Shown here: piece by piece, positions 1 to 8,387 of the stretch
Layout of the letters: each line of letters opens with the position of its first letter
Position numbering within the stretch: the stretch's first letter is position 1
NCBI GenBank assembly: GCA_964458015.1
Contig: CAYWGR010000047.1
Span: forward strand, 1 to 32,586
DNA length: 32,586 nt
Direction: 5' to 3'
Source: CAYWGR01 sp964458015
GTDB lineage: Bacteria; Planctomycetota; Planctomycetia; Pirellulales; Thermoguttaceae
Translations under genes and position numbers: made by a program
Notes under the pieces: generated by a model
What the model was told of the DNA's origin: nothing
Databases searched by the model: none
What the model saw: the letters and a program-made list of their open reading frames with translations, nothing else

Positions 1-168
1 ATCCCGGCCGCCATGCTCGCGCACTACTTCGAGGGCCGCATCCAAGCGTTGTTCCGAGAACTCGATGATTCACTGATGGATTTGTTGCCGCAAATCGAAC
101 GTTTGGAAGGCCGCGTTCGCGTCCGCCACGATGCCGCGAAGGGAGGCGAGCATGGTCGTCAAGATTAA
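1..168 (+). CDS. C-terminal end of an ExbB/TolQ/MotA-type proton channel protein (partial)
   Basis: An open frame runs in from the window edge and stops at TAA 166-168. It encodes about 55 residues beginning IPAAMLAHYFEGRIQ, followed by a charged amphipathic tail (LFRELDDSLMDLLPQIERLE). A Pro-Ala-x-x-x-x-x-Tyr-Phe stretch followed by a long charged helix is how the last membrane helix and cytoplasmic tail of ExbB/TolQ proteins usually end. It overlaps the start of an exbD-like gene by 17 bases, the normal exbB-exbD arrangement. In that family the product forms a proton-driven inner-membrane stator with ExbD. Only the tail is visible, so ExbB, TolQ and MotA-like proteins cannot be separated. 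Confidence 0.7.
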   Translation: MPAAMLAHYFEGRIQALFRELDDSLMDLLPQIERLEGRVRVRHDAAKGGEHGRQD

Positions 169-580
169 CAAGGGTTCCACGCAGATTTTCGATCTCACGC
201 CGATGATCGACTGCGTTTTTCAGTTGCTCATCTTCTTTCTGGTGGCCACCAAGTTCGCCGAGGAAGAGCGGGAACTTGATGTTATGCTGCCCGAAGCCAG
301 CGAGGCCAAGCCGATTACGGTCAAACCTCGTGAAATGTTCATCAATATCGATCAGAACGGACATTATTTCGTCACCGGCAAGACAGTAACGCTGCACGAC
401 CTTGAGCAGGTGTTGCAGATGGTTTGGGTGAATAATCCCGGGCGCGCGTCCGTGATTATCCGCGCCGACCAGCGTTGCCCCTGGAAATTCGTCGTCGCAG
501 CCATGAACGCATGCACGAAAGCAAAGATTCGCGATTACCGCGTTACAACTCGCGACGGACCGGAGAAACCGGACAAATAG
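152..580 (+). CDS. exbD: ExbD/TolR-type biopolymer transport protein
   Basis: 142 residues, the usual ExbD/TolR size. A short cytoplasmic N-terminus leads into one membrane helix with the family signature LTPMIDCVFQLLIFFLV (about residues 15-31), whose Asp is the proton-carrying residue in ExbD/TolR. A periplasmic domain of about 95 residues ends with RADQRCPWKFVVAAMNACTKAKI, matching the family's conserved end in which a reduced-variable 'AD' turn precedes a helix. The ATG at 152 is chosen because GGGAGGCGAG (141-150) lies just upstream. An in-frame ATG at 131 would add seven residues and overlap the upstream gene more. It should energise an outer-membrane or envelope process together with the upstream channel protein and the long protein that follows. 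Confidence 0.88.
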   Translation: MVVKINKGSTQIFDLTPMIDCVFQLLIFFLVATKFAEEERELDVMLPEASEAKPITVKPREMFINIDQNGHYFVTGKTVTLHDLEQVLQMVWVNNPGRASVIIRADQRCPWKFVVAAMNACTKAKIRDYRVTTRDGPEKPDK

Positions 581-634
581 CGTTTTTTGCAAAAGTTTAA
601 GCACAAAGAACCGTATCGTCTTTCGATCGTTGTC

Positions 635-3600
635 ATGGCCGTCAAGAAAACGACTACCGATAAGTCCGTTGTCGCCCGGTTGGAAAGTTTCGACGACCAA
701 CTGTGGCCGATCAATGGCATGATATTGGCGCTCGCCGCGTCGGTAGCGACGATCGTTTTCGCAACCAGCCGTTTCGATGACCCGCGATTCCTTTACAACG
801 GCTGGGTCCGCCTGGGCAGCGTCGCGGTCATGGTCGTGGTGCTGATGTTGGGAGTGCTATGGCTCCAGCGTCGAATGTTGCGACGTCTGCAATTTTGCAT
901 CTTGCTGAGTTTGTTGTTGCATCTCGGCATTGCGGTCTACATGCATGAGATGTACATGGCCATCGCATCCATTCCGGAATCGCCGGATCGGGAATCGCAA
1001 AAAGAGGATACGCCGTTTGTTGTGCCCGACTATAACTGGCAACTGATCGAGCAGCCCGAGGTGCTTCAGGCTTTCGAGAACATGGTCGAGACCGAGTCGC
1101 CCCAGCAACAGGAAAAGCCGGACGAATCGGTCCCGCAACAGGATTTGAACCGCCGGCCGGTTGCAATGGAGAAGCCGAAAACGGTCGAGGCGGAGCCTTC
1201 ACCCCAACAGCCTGATAAACAAGAGCTTCGTCGAGCCGAACTGTCGGCCCCGCGCCGTGCGGAAGAGGTTGGACAACTCAGCCGGCAATTGATCAAAGAC
1301 CGGCCCGCGCCGGATGAACCTTCGCTCGAACCGGATGCCACGCCGGCTCCGAAGCCATCGGCCCAAGCCACGCCGTCGCAAATCGCAGCCGTCCAGCGCA
1401 GGGCCATCGAATCGCCCAAGGCCGAACGTCAAACCGTGGAGCCGCCTCCTGCAAAGGGAGAGCCTGCAAGGAATGCTCAAACGCCGGCACGGGCCGCGGT
1501 TCCGCAAAAGATGCCGGAAACCGAAGCGCCGAGCCGGCCTTCCTCATTGGCTCGCACCGAAAAGGGCGTCGAGTTGCCTTCGAGCGTGGCTGATGCGAAG
1601 ACGGAATCCATTGCCAATCCCGCGACGGTCGGTGATGCGGCAGCCAGCCGGATCGATGCCGTGTCGAAAGTTGCCGCCGTGGGACGCGCGGAAGCCCATG
1701 CTCCCTTGGGCAATCATGTTGCCTCGGCCGGCGCTTCTGAATTCGCATTAGGTGCGGCCCAAGTCGAAGCCCGAACCGGACAGCCGCGGGTTGCCGGCCG
1801 CGATCAACCTTCGGTGGCCGTCAATGCGCCAACGCAGCGACTTGCTCGCACCATAACGGGCGAAGCCGAAACAGCCGCATCGACCGCCGAGCTTACGCCC
1901 ACGCCGGGCGCGGCCGCTTCTTCGGGTCAACAGGGACCGCCTGCGCCCGCTGTAACCGCGCAGGCCGACGTAACAAGCCGCCGGCGGCTTGCCGCTTCGA
2001 CAACCGGTCGATCATCTTCGGTCGTGGCCTCTTCAGCCGACCTCGGCAGTGCTTCCGGTTCGATTGGCACTTCGCAACTTGTTCGCGTTAGTCGCACGGA
2101 AGCCCAGCCCTCGGATATCGGCGGCGCGGTGGGCGGCACTTCGGGCCCTGCACGCGCGGATTTATCGCAGTCGGCGGCCGTCGAAGATGCAGCTTTGGCC
2201 ACGGTAACGGCCACGCCGCCCGGCGGCGGCAATACTTCCATGGCTCCGCTTCAGGCGAATGCCGGCCGCCAAAAACGCCAATTCGCGGGCCTGCCCGGCA
2301 ACCAGCAAACCATGCCCGCCAGCGGCGCGCCAACGGCCTTCGCACAAACCGGCCCCGCATTGCCGGCCGCCGCCGGACGGCGCGCCTCGGCCGCCCAAAC
2401 GCAAAACGCCGGAACCGATCCTAGTCCTGGCATTTCAACGACGTTGGCGCGTTCCGCAACGGGCATGGACCTTCCGGCCGAAGCCGCTCCTTTGGAAAGC
2501 GGCTCTTCTCCTGCGGGCACAGGCGGCATGGCAATGGCACCCGGTTCGTTGCCAAGCTCCTTGGAAACTGGAGCGAATACGAGTCTTCAGCATGGTTCCG
2601 GCACACGCCCGTCCAGTTCGGGGCGTCCGTCGCTTTATGATGGAAATGCAGTCGCCGGGCCCTCGGCCGCGACAGGTTTGAACACCGGGCCGCGGCGCGT
2701 CTTGTCGGGCAACGACCGCGTTGCGGCCATCGCCACGCTTTGGGGTGGCGCCTTGGTGCGTTCGCCCAACGCCGCCGGCGAAATGTCCGGCACTGCGGAA
2801 CCAACACCCGAGGCCGCAGCAGCAACGCCCGGTAAAACGGCCGTCGTCGGCACGCAACCGGGAATTGGTGAATTGGGCCGCCGATCCGGCGGGTTACCGG
2901 TGCAAGTGGCTGCCGTGCCCGGACCGGGCGGATTGGGAAGTGCGCCATCCCTGGATGTAGGAATTCGCAGCCATCGTGCCCGACCGGAAAGCGAGATTGT
3001 CCACACGGCTTCTCGCCGATTCCTTCTCGAACGCAGCGGAGGAACGATGTCGATCGACGGCGTGGTGAGCGAACCCACGGAAGCCTATCAACAACGCGGC
3101 GCGGGCGGACGGCAAAAAGGCACCAAAGCAGGCGGCGGCAGTGAAGGAACCGAGATCGCCGTGGAACGCGGACTCGATTTCTTCGCCCGAATGCAATTTC
3201 CCGATGGCCACTGGAGTTTGCACGCCCTGCCCCCCGGCGTGAAACTGGATGACCCGGCGCTTGGACAAATGGAATCGGACACGGCCGCCACAGGCCTCGT
3301 GCTGCTGACTTATCTCGGCGGCGGTTATACCCACTTGGATGACAAGCATCGCATCGTCGTTCGCAAAGGGGTGGATTGGTTGATCCAACACCAGAAGCCT
3401 AACGGCGATTTGTTCAGCGGCGGATCGAAATACACCTGGTTCTATAGCCACGGCATCGCGTCGATCGCGCTGTGCGAAGCATTTGGCATGACGCAAGATC
3501 CGGAATTGCGGAATCCAGCCCATAAGGCAATCGACTTCATTGTGAAATCGCAAAACCCGACCTACGGCGGTTGGCGCTATGAAGTTCGCCCCGATAACGG

Positions 3601-4204
3601 ACAATCCACGGAAACCGATACCTCGGTCACCGGTTGGCAGTTGATGGCGTTAAAGAGTGCCCAGATGGCCGGCTTGGAAGTTCCTGCCGAAACATTCCAG
3701 AAGATCAACGGCTGGTTGGATTTTGCCGCCACATCGACGGGCGACGGTCGTTATGTTTATAACCCCAACGCCAATCCCACTCCCGAGCAGCAACATGGCC
3801 GCGAGCCTAGCTTGGCGATGACCGCCGAGTCGATGTTGATGCGCATGTACTTGGGACGCAAGCGTGAAGATCCCCAGTTGATCGAAGGGGCCGAGTACCT
3901 CAAGGCCAATTTGCCAAACAACGGCACGCCCGAGCAACCGTTGCGTAATTGCTATTACTGGTATTACGCCACGCAAGTGATGTTCCAAATGCAGGGGCCC
4001 TACTGGACGGCGTGGAACGAGCGGTTCCGCCCCTTGTTGCAAAACAGCCAATCGTCAACGGGCGATTTGACCGGCAGTTGGGATCCCTCGAAGCCGGTGC
4101 AGGATCGTTGGGGGGCTGCCGCCGGCCGCATGTATGTCACGGCCATGCATCTCTTAATGCTCGAAGTCTACTACCGCCATCTGCCGTTGTTCCGGCTCGA
4201 TTGA
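635..4204 (+). CDS. TonB-like giant membrane protein with Pro/Ala-rich linker and squalene-cyclase-type toroid domain
   Basis: About 1189 residues. Three hydrophobic helices lie near residues 25-43, 62-78 and 85-105. A very long linker rich in Ala, Pro, Ser, Gly and Gln follows to about residue 835 and is probably disordered. The C-terminal 350 residues carry prenyltransferase/squalene-oxidase repeats: QFPDGHW fits the QW motif Q-x3-G-x-W, and QNPTYGGWRYEV is a looser copy. The acidic DxDD box of active squalene-hopene cyclases is not seen; ESDTAATG stands in a similar context, so catalysis is doubtful. The gene starts about 54 bases after exbD, and membrane anchor plus Pro-rich linker plus folded end is the plan of TonB. 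An in-frame TTG at 587 could add 16 residues; neither start has a clear ribosome binding site. The role in envelope energy coupling is inferred from context only. Confidence 0.75.
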   Translation: MAVKKTTTDKSVVARLESFDDQLWPINGMILALAASVATIVFATSRFDDPRFLYNGWVRLGSVAVMVVVLMLGVLWLQRRMLRRLQFCILLSLLLHLGIAVYMHEMYMAIASIPESPDRESQKEDTPFVVPDYNWQLIEQPEVLQAFENMVETESPQQQEKPDESVPQQDLNRRPVAMEKPKTVEAEPSPQQPDKQELRRAELSAPRRAEEVGQLSRQLIKDRPAPDEPSLEPDATPAPKPSAQATPSQIAAVQRRAIESPKAERQTVEPPPAKGEPARNAQTPARAAVPQKMPETEAPSRPSSLARTEKGVELPSSVADAKTESIANPATVGDAAASRIDAVSKVAAVGRAEAHAPLGNHVASAGASEFALGAAQVEARTGQPRVAGRDQPSVAVNAPTQRLARTITGEAETAASTAELTPTPGAAASSGQQGPPAPAVTAQADVTSRRRLAASTTGRSSSVVASSADLGSASGSIGTSQLVRVSRTEAQPSDIGGAVGGTSGPARADLSQSAAVEDAALATVTATPPGGGNTSMAPLQANAGRQKRQFAGLPGNQQTMPASGAPTAFAQTGPALPAAAGRRASAAQTQNAGTDPSPGISTTLARSATGMDLPAEAAPLESGSSPAGTGGMAMAPGSLPSSLETGANTSLQHGSGTRPSSSGRPSLYDGNAVAGPSAATGLNTGPRRVLSGNDRVAAIATLWGGALVRSPNAAGEMSGTAEPTPEAAAATPGKTAVVGTQPGIGELGRRSGGLPVQVAAVPGPGGLGSAPSLDVGIRSHRARPESEIVHTASRRFLLERSGGTMSIDGVVSEPTEAYQQRGAGGRQKGTKAGGGSEGTEIAVERGLDFFARMQFPDGHWSLHALPPGVKLDDPALGQMESDTAATGLVLLTYLGGGYTHLDDKHRIVVRKGVDWLIQHQKPNGDLFSGGSKYTWFYSHGIASIALCEAFGMTQDPELRNPAHKAIDFIVKSQNPTYGGWRYEVRPDNGQSTETDTSVTGWQLMALKSAQMAGLEVPAETFQKINGWLDFAATSTGDGRYVYNPNANPTPEQQHGREPSLAMTAESMLMRMYLGRKREDPQLIEGAEYLKANLPNNGTPEQPLRNCYYWYYATQVMFQMQGPYWTAWNERFRPLLQNSQSSTGDLTGSWDPSKPVQDRWGAAAGRMYVTAMHLLMLEVYYRHLPLFRLD

Positions 4205-4240
4205 CGAGGCCGCGGTCGAACGTCTTTTCCTGGTTTTGGG

Positions 4241-4263
4241 CCAACAAGTTTCATGCTTGTTGG
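4241..4263 (+). terminator. Hairpin after the toroid-protein gene, possible terminator or attenuator
   Basis: CCAACAAG (4241-4248) and CTTGTTGG (4256-4263) form a perfect 8-base stem with a 7-base loop, 37 bases after the stop codon. The bases after the stem (AGGTTATTTTCCC) have only a weak T run, so intrinsic termination is uncertain. Confidence 0.4.
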
Positions 4264-4363
4264 AGGTTATTTTCCCTATTCGCCTCGACGCCCCCTATTT
4301 TGTTCCCAGCCGTTCAAAAACAACTGCACATACTGCGTATCTTACCCACCCCAACAAGCATGA
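4251..4363. repeat. 13-base inverted repeat allowing a competing structure
   Basis: TCATGCTTGTTGG (4251-4263) is perfectly complementary to CCAACAAGCATGA (4351-4363). The first copy contains the right arm of the hairpin at 4241-4263, so the RNA could form either the short hairpin or a longer-range stem, but not both. It lies between two genes read in the same direction, upstream of hdrC. Confidence 0.55.
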
Positions 4364-4617
4364 TCGCGGCATTCCGTGGCCCACGGCGGATAACCGTGCA
4401 TGACGTTCGTTTTGCATTGTTACGCGACGAGCTGACATTTGCCGTAAGTCATTTCTTAACATGGCATTATCACTATTTTAATTGTTTTTTCGCATTGCGG
4501 CACGAGGCTTGCTAAATAAAGGCAACTCAGATAACGCCGATCCGAGCGGAAAGCGAAAAACAACCTTTAGCCAACCGCCGAACATATCCCTCAAAAAAAC
4601 GAGATAGGTCGGAGCAA

Positions 4618-5187
4618 ATGTCAGCACATACTGCCGAAAAAAAGAATACGTTCCAGACAGAAGTGATCGACGCCACGCCGGGCGGGGAACGGTTGGTCCA
4701 TTGTCTACAGTGCGGAAGCTGCGGCGGTTCTTGTCCCAGCGGCGGTGATATGGAATATACCCCGCGAACGTTGATCTCCATGATCAATAGCGGCGATCGC
4801 GACGCCGTGTTGTCGGCCAATACGATGTGGGCGTGTGTTTCCTGCTATTTTTGCACGAGCCGTTGCCCGCAGAACATTCCCATCACCGATATCATGTACG
4901 CCCTGAAGCGGATATCGATCGCCGAGCGCCGCTTTAAGAACACGGACGCCCCGGCATTGGCCAAGACATTCACCGATCTGGTCGAACGCTTTGGGCGCAG
5001 CTATGAAATCGGCTTGGCCATCGGCTATCACGGGTTGAATCGGCCGTTCCAGGCGATGAAGATGGGGCCAATGGGCTTGCAAATGTTCACCCGCGGCCGC
5101 ATGGCCATTTTGCCCACGAAGATCCGTCAGATCAATCAGCTTCGCGCCATCGTGAAGAAAGCCAAGGAGCTGAGCGCGAAAGAATAA
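4618..5187 (+). CDS. hdrC: Heterodisulfide reductase subunit C-like iron-sulfur protein
   Basis: 189 residues with two [4Fe-4S] binding motifs. The first is C29-x2-C32-x2-C35-x3-C39 (CLQCGSCGGSCP) and the second C73-x2-C76-x2-C79-x3-C83 (CVSCYFCTSRCPQ). Size, motif spacing and the absence of membrane helices match soluble HdrC, which passes electrons from HdrA to the HdrB active site. In methanogens HdrABC reduces the CoM-S-S-CoB disulfide, a substrate that bacteria of this kind are not expected to make. The gene opens a six-gene run ending in the hydrogenase large subunit. The ATG at 4618 is supported by GGAG at 4611-4614. Confidence 0.9.
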   Translation: MSAHTAEKKNTFQTEVIDATPGGERLVHCLQCGSCGGSCPSGGDMEYTPRTLISMINSGDRDAVLSANTMWACVSCYFCTSRCPQNIPITDIMYALKRISIAERRFKNTDAPALAKTFTDLVERFGRSYEIGLAIGYHGLNRPFQAMKMGPMGLQMFTRGRMAILPTKIRQINQLRAIVKKAKELSAKE

Positions 5188-5289
5188 ACAAGGGTTCAAA
5201 TTCCAATGGCTCGACGGTCGGGTCATGGAACATCGGACACTGGTAATTGGCATTTTCCCCTTCACTAATTAGTCCACGAAAGCGGTCCC

Positions 5290-6180
5290 GTGAAATACGC
5301 ATACTACCCCGGTTGTTCGTTGGAATGCAACGCCTCGGCCTACGACCATTCCGTCCGCGAAGTGGCCGATTTGCTAGGCATCAAGCTTCAAGAGCTTGAC
5401 GATTGGAATTGCTGCGGAGCCACGGAGTATTTCAGCCAGGACGAATTGACCGCCTGCGCCGTGATTGCCCGCAATTTGGCGATTGTCGATCCGCAGATCA
5501 CGCAGCTTGTCGCCCCTTGTGCGGCCTGCTATTTGAATCTGAAAAAGACGGATCGGCTCATGGCCGACCATCCCGACATGAACGCCAAGGTAAACGAGTG
5601 CTTGGCGGCGGGCGGGCTTAGCTATAAGCCGGGCCGCGTAACCGTTCGGCACATGCTCGATGTTATCGTGGATGACATCGGCGAGACGGCTGTGCGCGAC
5701 AAGGTGATTCGCCCCTTGGCCGGCTTGCGCGTGGCCCCCTATTACGGATGCCAAGTGGTTCGCCCCGTGGCCGACGGCGATTGCACCGAATATCCCATGA
5801 AAATGGACCATCTGCTTTCATGGCTGGGCGCGGACGTGGTGGAATATCCGCTCAAGTCGCATTGTTGCGGCGGTCACATGACGCAAATCAGCGAGCCGCA
5901 GGCGTTCGAGCTGATCCGCCGGTTGCTCCAGTGCGCCGACGACCATACGGCCGACATGATTTTGTGCATGTGCCCCATGTGCCAACTGAATCTCGACGGC
6001 TACCAAAGCCGCGTGAACGGTTACTTTTCGACGAATTTCAACTTGCCGATCATCTATTTCACCCAGTTGCTGGGCATCGCCTTTGGATTGGATCCCAAGA
6101 AACTCGGTTTCGGCAAGGAGCTTGTCGCCGGCTTGCCCGTGTTGAAGAACAAGCTGAATGGACAATTGGCCGGCGTGTGA
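5290..6180 (+). CDS. hdrB: Heterodisulfide reductase subunit B-like protein with two CCG domains
   Basis: 296 residues with a GTG start. Two cysteine-rich (CCG) domains are visible. The first has C9, C41-C42 and C77-x2-C80 (PCAACY). The second has C154, C192-C193 and C228-x2-C231 (CMCPMC). In HdrB each motif set binds a noncubane [4Fe-4S] cluster at which the disulfide is split, and both sets appear complete here. The protein therefore looks catalytically competent rather than decayed, but its substrate cannot be read from sequence. It follows hdrC after 102 bases with no obvious signal, on the same strand. Close relatives in other pathways include succinate dehydrogenase SdhE-type and glycolate oxidase GlcF-type CCG proteins; the hdrC and hdrA neighbours favour HdrB. 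Confidence 0.92.
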   Translation: MKYAYYPGCSLECNASAYDHSVREVADLLGIKLQELDDWNCCGATEYFSQDELTACAVIARNLAIVDPQITQLVAPCAACYLNLKKTDRLMADHPDMNAKVNECLAAGGLSYKPGRVTVRHMLDVIVDDIGETAVRDKVIRPLAGLRVAPYYGCQVVRPVADGDCTEYPMKMDHLLSWLGADVVEYPLKSHCCGGHMTQISEPQAFELIRRLLQCADDHTADMILCMCPMCQLNLDGYQSRVNGYFSTNFNLPIIYFTQLLGIAFGLDPKKLGFGKELVAGLPVLKNKLNGQLAGV

Positions 6181-6195
6181 AAAGAAGGAATGAGA

Positions 6196-6216
6196 GAGTA
6201 GGGATTAGGAACTAAA
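6196..6216. repeat. Short run of degenerate 7-base repeats (hdrB-hdrA gap)
   Basis: GAGTAGG, GATTAGG and AACTAAA follow one another in register in the 89-base gap between hdrB and hdrA. The period and the central TAG resemble the longer arrays at 9854 and 18986. Only one arm is present. Confidence 0.45.
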
Positions 6217-6269
6217 AAAGCCCCTTGCGGTTTCGCACTAAACTAACAACTCCGACGGGAGAGATCATC

Positions 6270-8276
6270 ATGGCCGAGAAAATCGGCATTTACGTGTGCC
6301 ACTGCGGAAGCAATATCGCGGGAACCATCGATGTCGAAGAGGTCGCCCGCTGGGCCGGCAAGAACATCAAGGACGTAGTCGTCTCGAAGGACTACAAGTT
6401 CATGTGTTCGTCGTTGGGACAGCAGATGATCGAGGACGACATCAAGCGTGAGGGCCTCACCGGCGTCGTGGTTGGCGCTTGTTCGCCGCATCTGCACGAA
6501 AAAACGTTCCGTGCAACATGCCGTCGGGCAGGCTTGAACCCCTTCCTCTGCCAGATGACGAATCTGCGCGAGCACGTCTCGTGGGTCAATGCGGATAAGG
6601 CCTCCGGCACGGAAAAAGCCAAAGCCTTGATTTCTGCTTCGGCCGAGCGTGTGAAGCATCAGATGCCGCTCGAACCAATGCGTGTGAAGGTGAATCCCGC
6701 CACGCTCGTGGTCGGCGGCGGTATCGCCGGTTTGCAAGCCACGCTCGAATTGGCCGACGCCGGATACCATGTTTATCTAGTCGAACGCGAGCCTTCGATC
6801 GGCGGGCACATGGCCCAGTTCGATAAGACATTCCCCACGCTAGACTGTTCGGCCTGCATTCTGACGCCGAAAATGTCGGAAGTCGGCCAGCACGAAAACG
6901 TCACGATGTATACCTATTCCGAGTTGGAAGAGGTGACCGGCTCGGTAGGCAACTTCAAGGTGAAGATCCGCAAGCGAGCCCGATTCGTCAACGAGGAAAA
7001 ATGCACCGGTTGCGGCATTTGCATCGAAAAATGCCCGAAAAAAGTCGTCGACGACGTGTTCGAAGTCGGCATGGGCAACCGCAAGTCGATCTACGTGCCG
7101 TTCCCGCAAGCCGTGCCGCGGACGCCCGTGATCGACACGGAAAATTGCACATGGTTCACCAAGGGCAAGTGCCAGGTTTGCTCGAAGATATGTCCGACGC
7201 TGGCCGTCGATTATGAACAGAAGGACGAGTTCGTCGAGCTTGAGGTGGGCAACATCATCATGGCCACGGGCTGGAAGTTGTTCGACTGCAAGCGAATCCC
7301 GCAATACGGCTACGGCCGGTTGCCCAATGTCTTCACGAACATGGAGTTCGAGCGGCTTTGCAACGCGGCCGGGCCGACCAACGGCAAAATCGTTATGCGC
7401 GATGGAAAGACCGAGCCGCAATCGGTGGCGATCATCCACTGCGTCGGCAGCCGCGACGTGAACACGAACCCCTATTGTTCGAGCGTCTGCTGCATGGCAG
7501 CCCTCAAGCTGGAGCATCTCCTGCTTGAGAAGACCAAGGCCGAAGTCCATGCGTTCTACATCGACATGCGGACGCCGATGAAGGAATACGAGGAATTCTA
7601 TCAACGGCTGTTGGAAGAGGGCGTGCATTTCGTCCGCGGCAAGGTTGCCGAAGTGACCGACGGCGCCCGCTGGCCTTCGGAGCAAGGCAAGCTGATCGTC
7701 CAATATGAAGACACGTTACAAGGTAAGCAGCGTCGTTTGCCGGTCGATATGGTGATTTTGATGGGCGCGATCGAGCCGCAGGCCGACGCCAAGGAGCTAG
7801 GACTGAAATGCGGCATTTCGTGCAGCATGGCCGGCTGGTACACCGAGCGTCATCCGAAGCTTGACCCCGTGGCCACCATGACCGACGGCGTTTTCGTGGC
7901 CGGCGTGTGTCAAGGGCCGAAGGATATTCCGGCCTCGGTGGCCCAAGGCGCCGCGGCTGCTGCCCGGGTGCAGGGCATGATTACCAAGGGCGAGGTGACG
8001 ATCGAGCCGATCGTTGCTTCGATCGACGAAAACGAATGCTCCGGTTGCAAGATTTGCAACAACATGTGCCCCTACAATGCTATCGAGTTCGACGAGGAGA
8101 AGGGCGTCAGCAGCGTGATAACCGCGTTGTGCAAAGGCTGCGGCACATGCGTCGCCGCCTGCCCCGCCGGCGCGATCACCGGCGCGCACTTCAACAACGA
8201 GCAGATTTTTGCCGAGATCGACGGAATTCTGTGGGATGCATGGCAACCGGCGAAAAAAGAGACGGTAACTGTTTAG
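6270..8276 (+). CDS. hdrA: Heterodisulfide reductase subunit A-like flavin/iron-sulfur protein
   Basis: About 668 residues, the usual HdrA length. The N-terminus has CHCG (10-13). A dinucleotide-binding GGGIAGL (149-155) begins the FAD domain, followed by the HdrA signature LDCSACILTPKM. Ferredoxin-type motifs start at C245 (CTGCGICIEKCP), C293 (a variant C-x8-C-x2-C-x3-C), C590 (CSGCKICNNMCP) and C621 (CKGCGTCVAACP). In the family the FAD bifurcates electrons arriving from the hydrogenase through MvhD, one branch to HdrB and the other to ferredoxin. The ATG at 6270 is preferred over an upstream in-frame ATG at 6225 because GGGAGAG lies at 6257-6263 and the family begins at this point. MvhD is encoded separately downstream, not fused to HdrA as in some bacteria. 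Confidence 0.94.
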   Translation: MAEKIGIYVCHCGSNIAGTIDVEEVARWAGKNIKDVVVSKDYKFMCSSLGQQMIEDDIKREGLTGVVVGACSPHLHEKTFRATCRRAGLNPFLCQMTNLREHVSWVNADKASGTEKAKALISASAERVKHQMPLEPMRVKVNPATLVVGGGIAGLQATLELADAGYHVYLVEREPSIGGHMAQFDKTFPTLDCSACILTPKMSEVGQHENVTMYTYSELEEVTGSVGNFKVKIRKRARFVNEEKCTGCGICIEKCPKKVVDDVFEVGMGNRKSIYVPFPQAVPRTPVIDTENCTWFTKGKCQVCSKICPTLAVDYEQKDEFVELEVGNIIMATGWKLFDCKRIPQYGYGRLPNVFTNMEFERLCNAAGPTNGKIVMRDGKTEPQSVAIIHCVGSRDVNTNPYCSSVCCMAALKLEHLLLEKTKAEVHAFYIDMRTPMKEYEEFYQRLLEEGVHFVRGKVAEVTDGARWPSEQGKLIVQYEDTLQGKQRRLPVDMVILMGAIEPQADAKELGLKCGISCSMAGWYTERHPKLDPVATMTDGVFVAGVCQGPKDIPASVAQGAAAAARVQGMITKGEVTIEPIVASIDENECSGCKICNNMCPYNAIEFDEEKGVSSVITALCKGCGTCVAACPAGAITGAHFNNEQIFAEIDGILWDAWQPAKKETVTV

Positions 8277-8279
8277 AAG

Positions 8280-8385
8280 CTGTCAGTTGTCAGTTCTCAG
8301 TTGTCAGTTTCTGGAGGACCAGGATTGACAGTGAGATTGACGACTGAAAAAAGAAAACTGACAACTGAAAACCGACGACTGAAAA
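8280..8385. repeat. Opposed arrays of 7-base repeats between hdrA and mvhD
   Basis: Left arm 8280-8307 is four heptads in register (CTGTCAG, TTGTCAG, TTCTCAG, TTGTCAG). Right arm 8344-8385 is six heptads (CTGAAAA, AAGAAAA, CTGACAA, CTGAAAA, CCGACGA, CTGAAAA). CTGACAA is the reverse complement of TTGTCAG, so the arms can pair in several registers across a spacer of about 36 bases. The right arm ends two bases before the mvhD start codon, so a hairpin would affect its ribosome access. Confidence 0.8.
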
Positions 8386-8387
8386 TC

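Larger units (their letters stand above)
4205..4617 (+). other. Gene-free region upstream of the hdr-mvh operon
   Basis: 413 bases with no convincing coding frame. It separates the toroid-protein gene from hdrC and must hold the terminator of the former and the promoter of the latter, since both genes run the same way. It is AT-richer than the genes around it from about 4430 to 4520. A weak promoter-like pair is CTGACA (4432-4437) with TAACAT (4457-4462), but the 19-base spacing is long and I do not call it. Inverted repeats at 4241-4263 and 4251-4363 are listed separately. GGAG at 4611-4614 is the ribosome binding site of hdrC. Confidence 0.6.
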
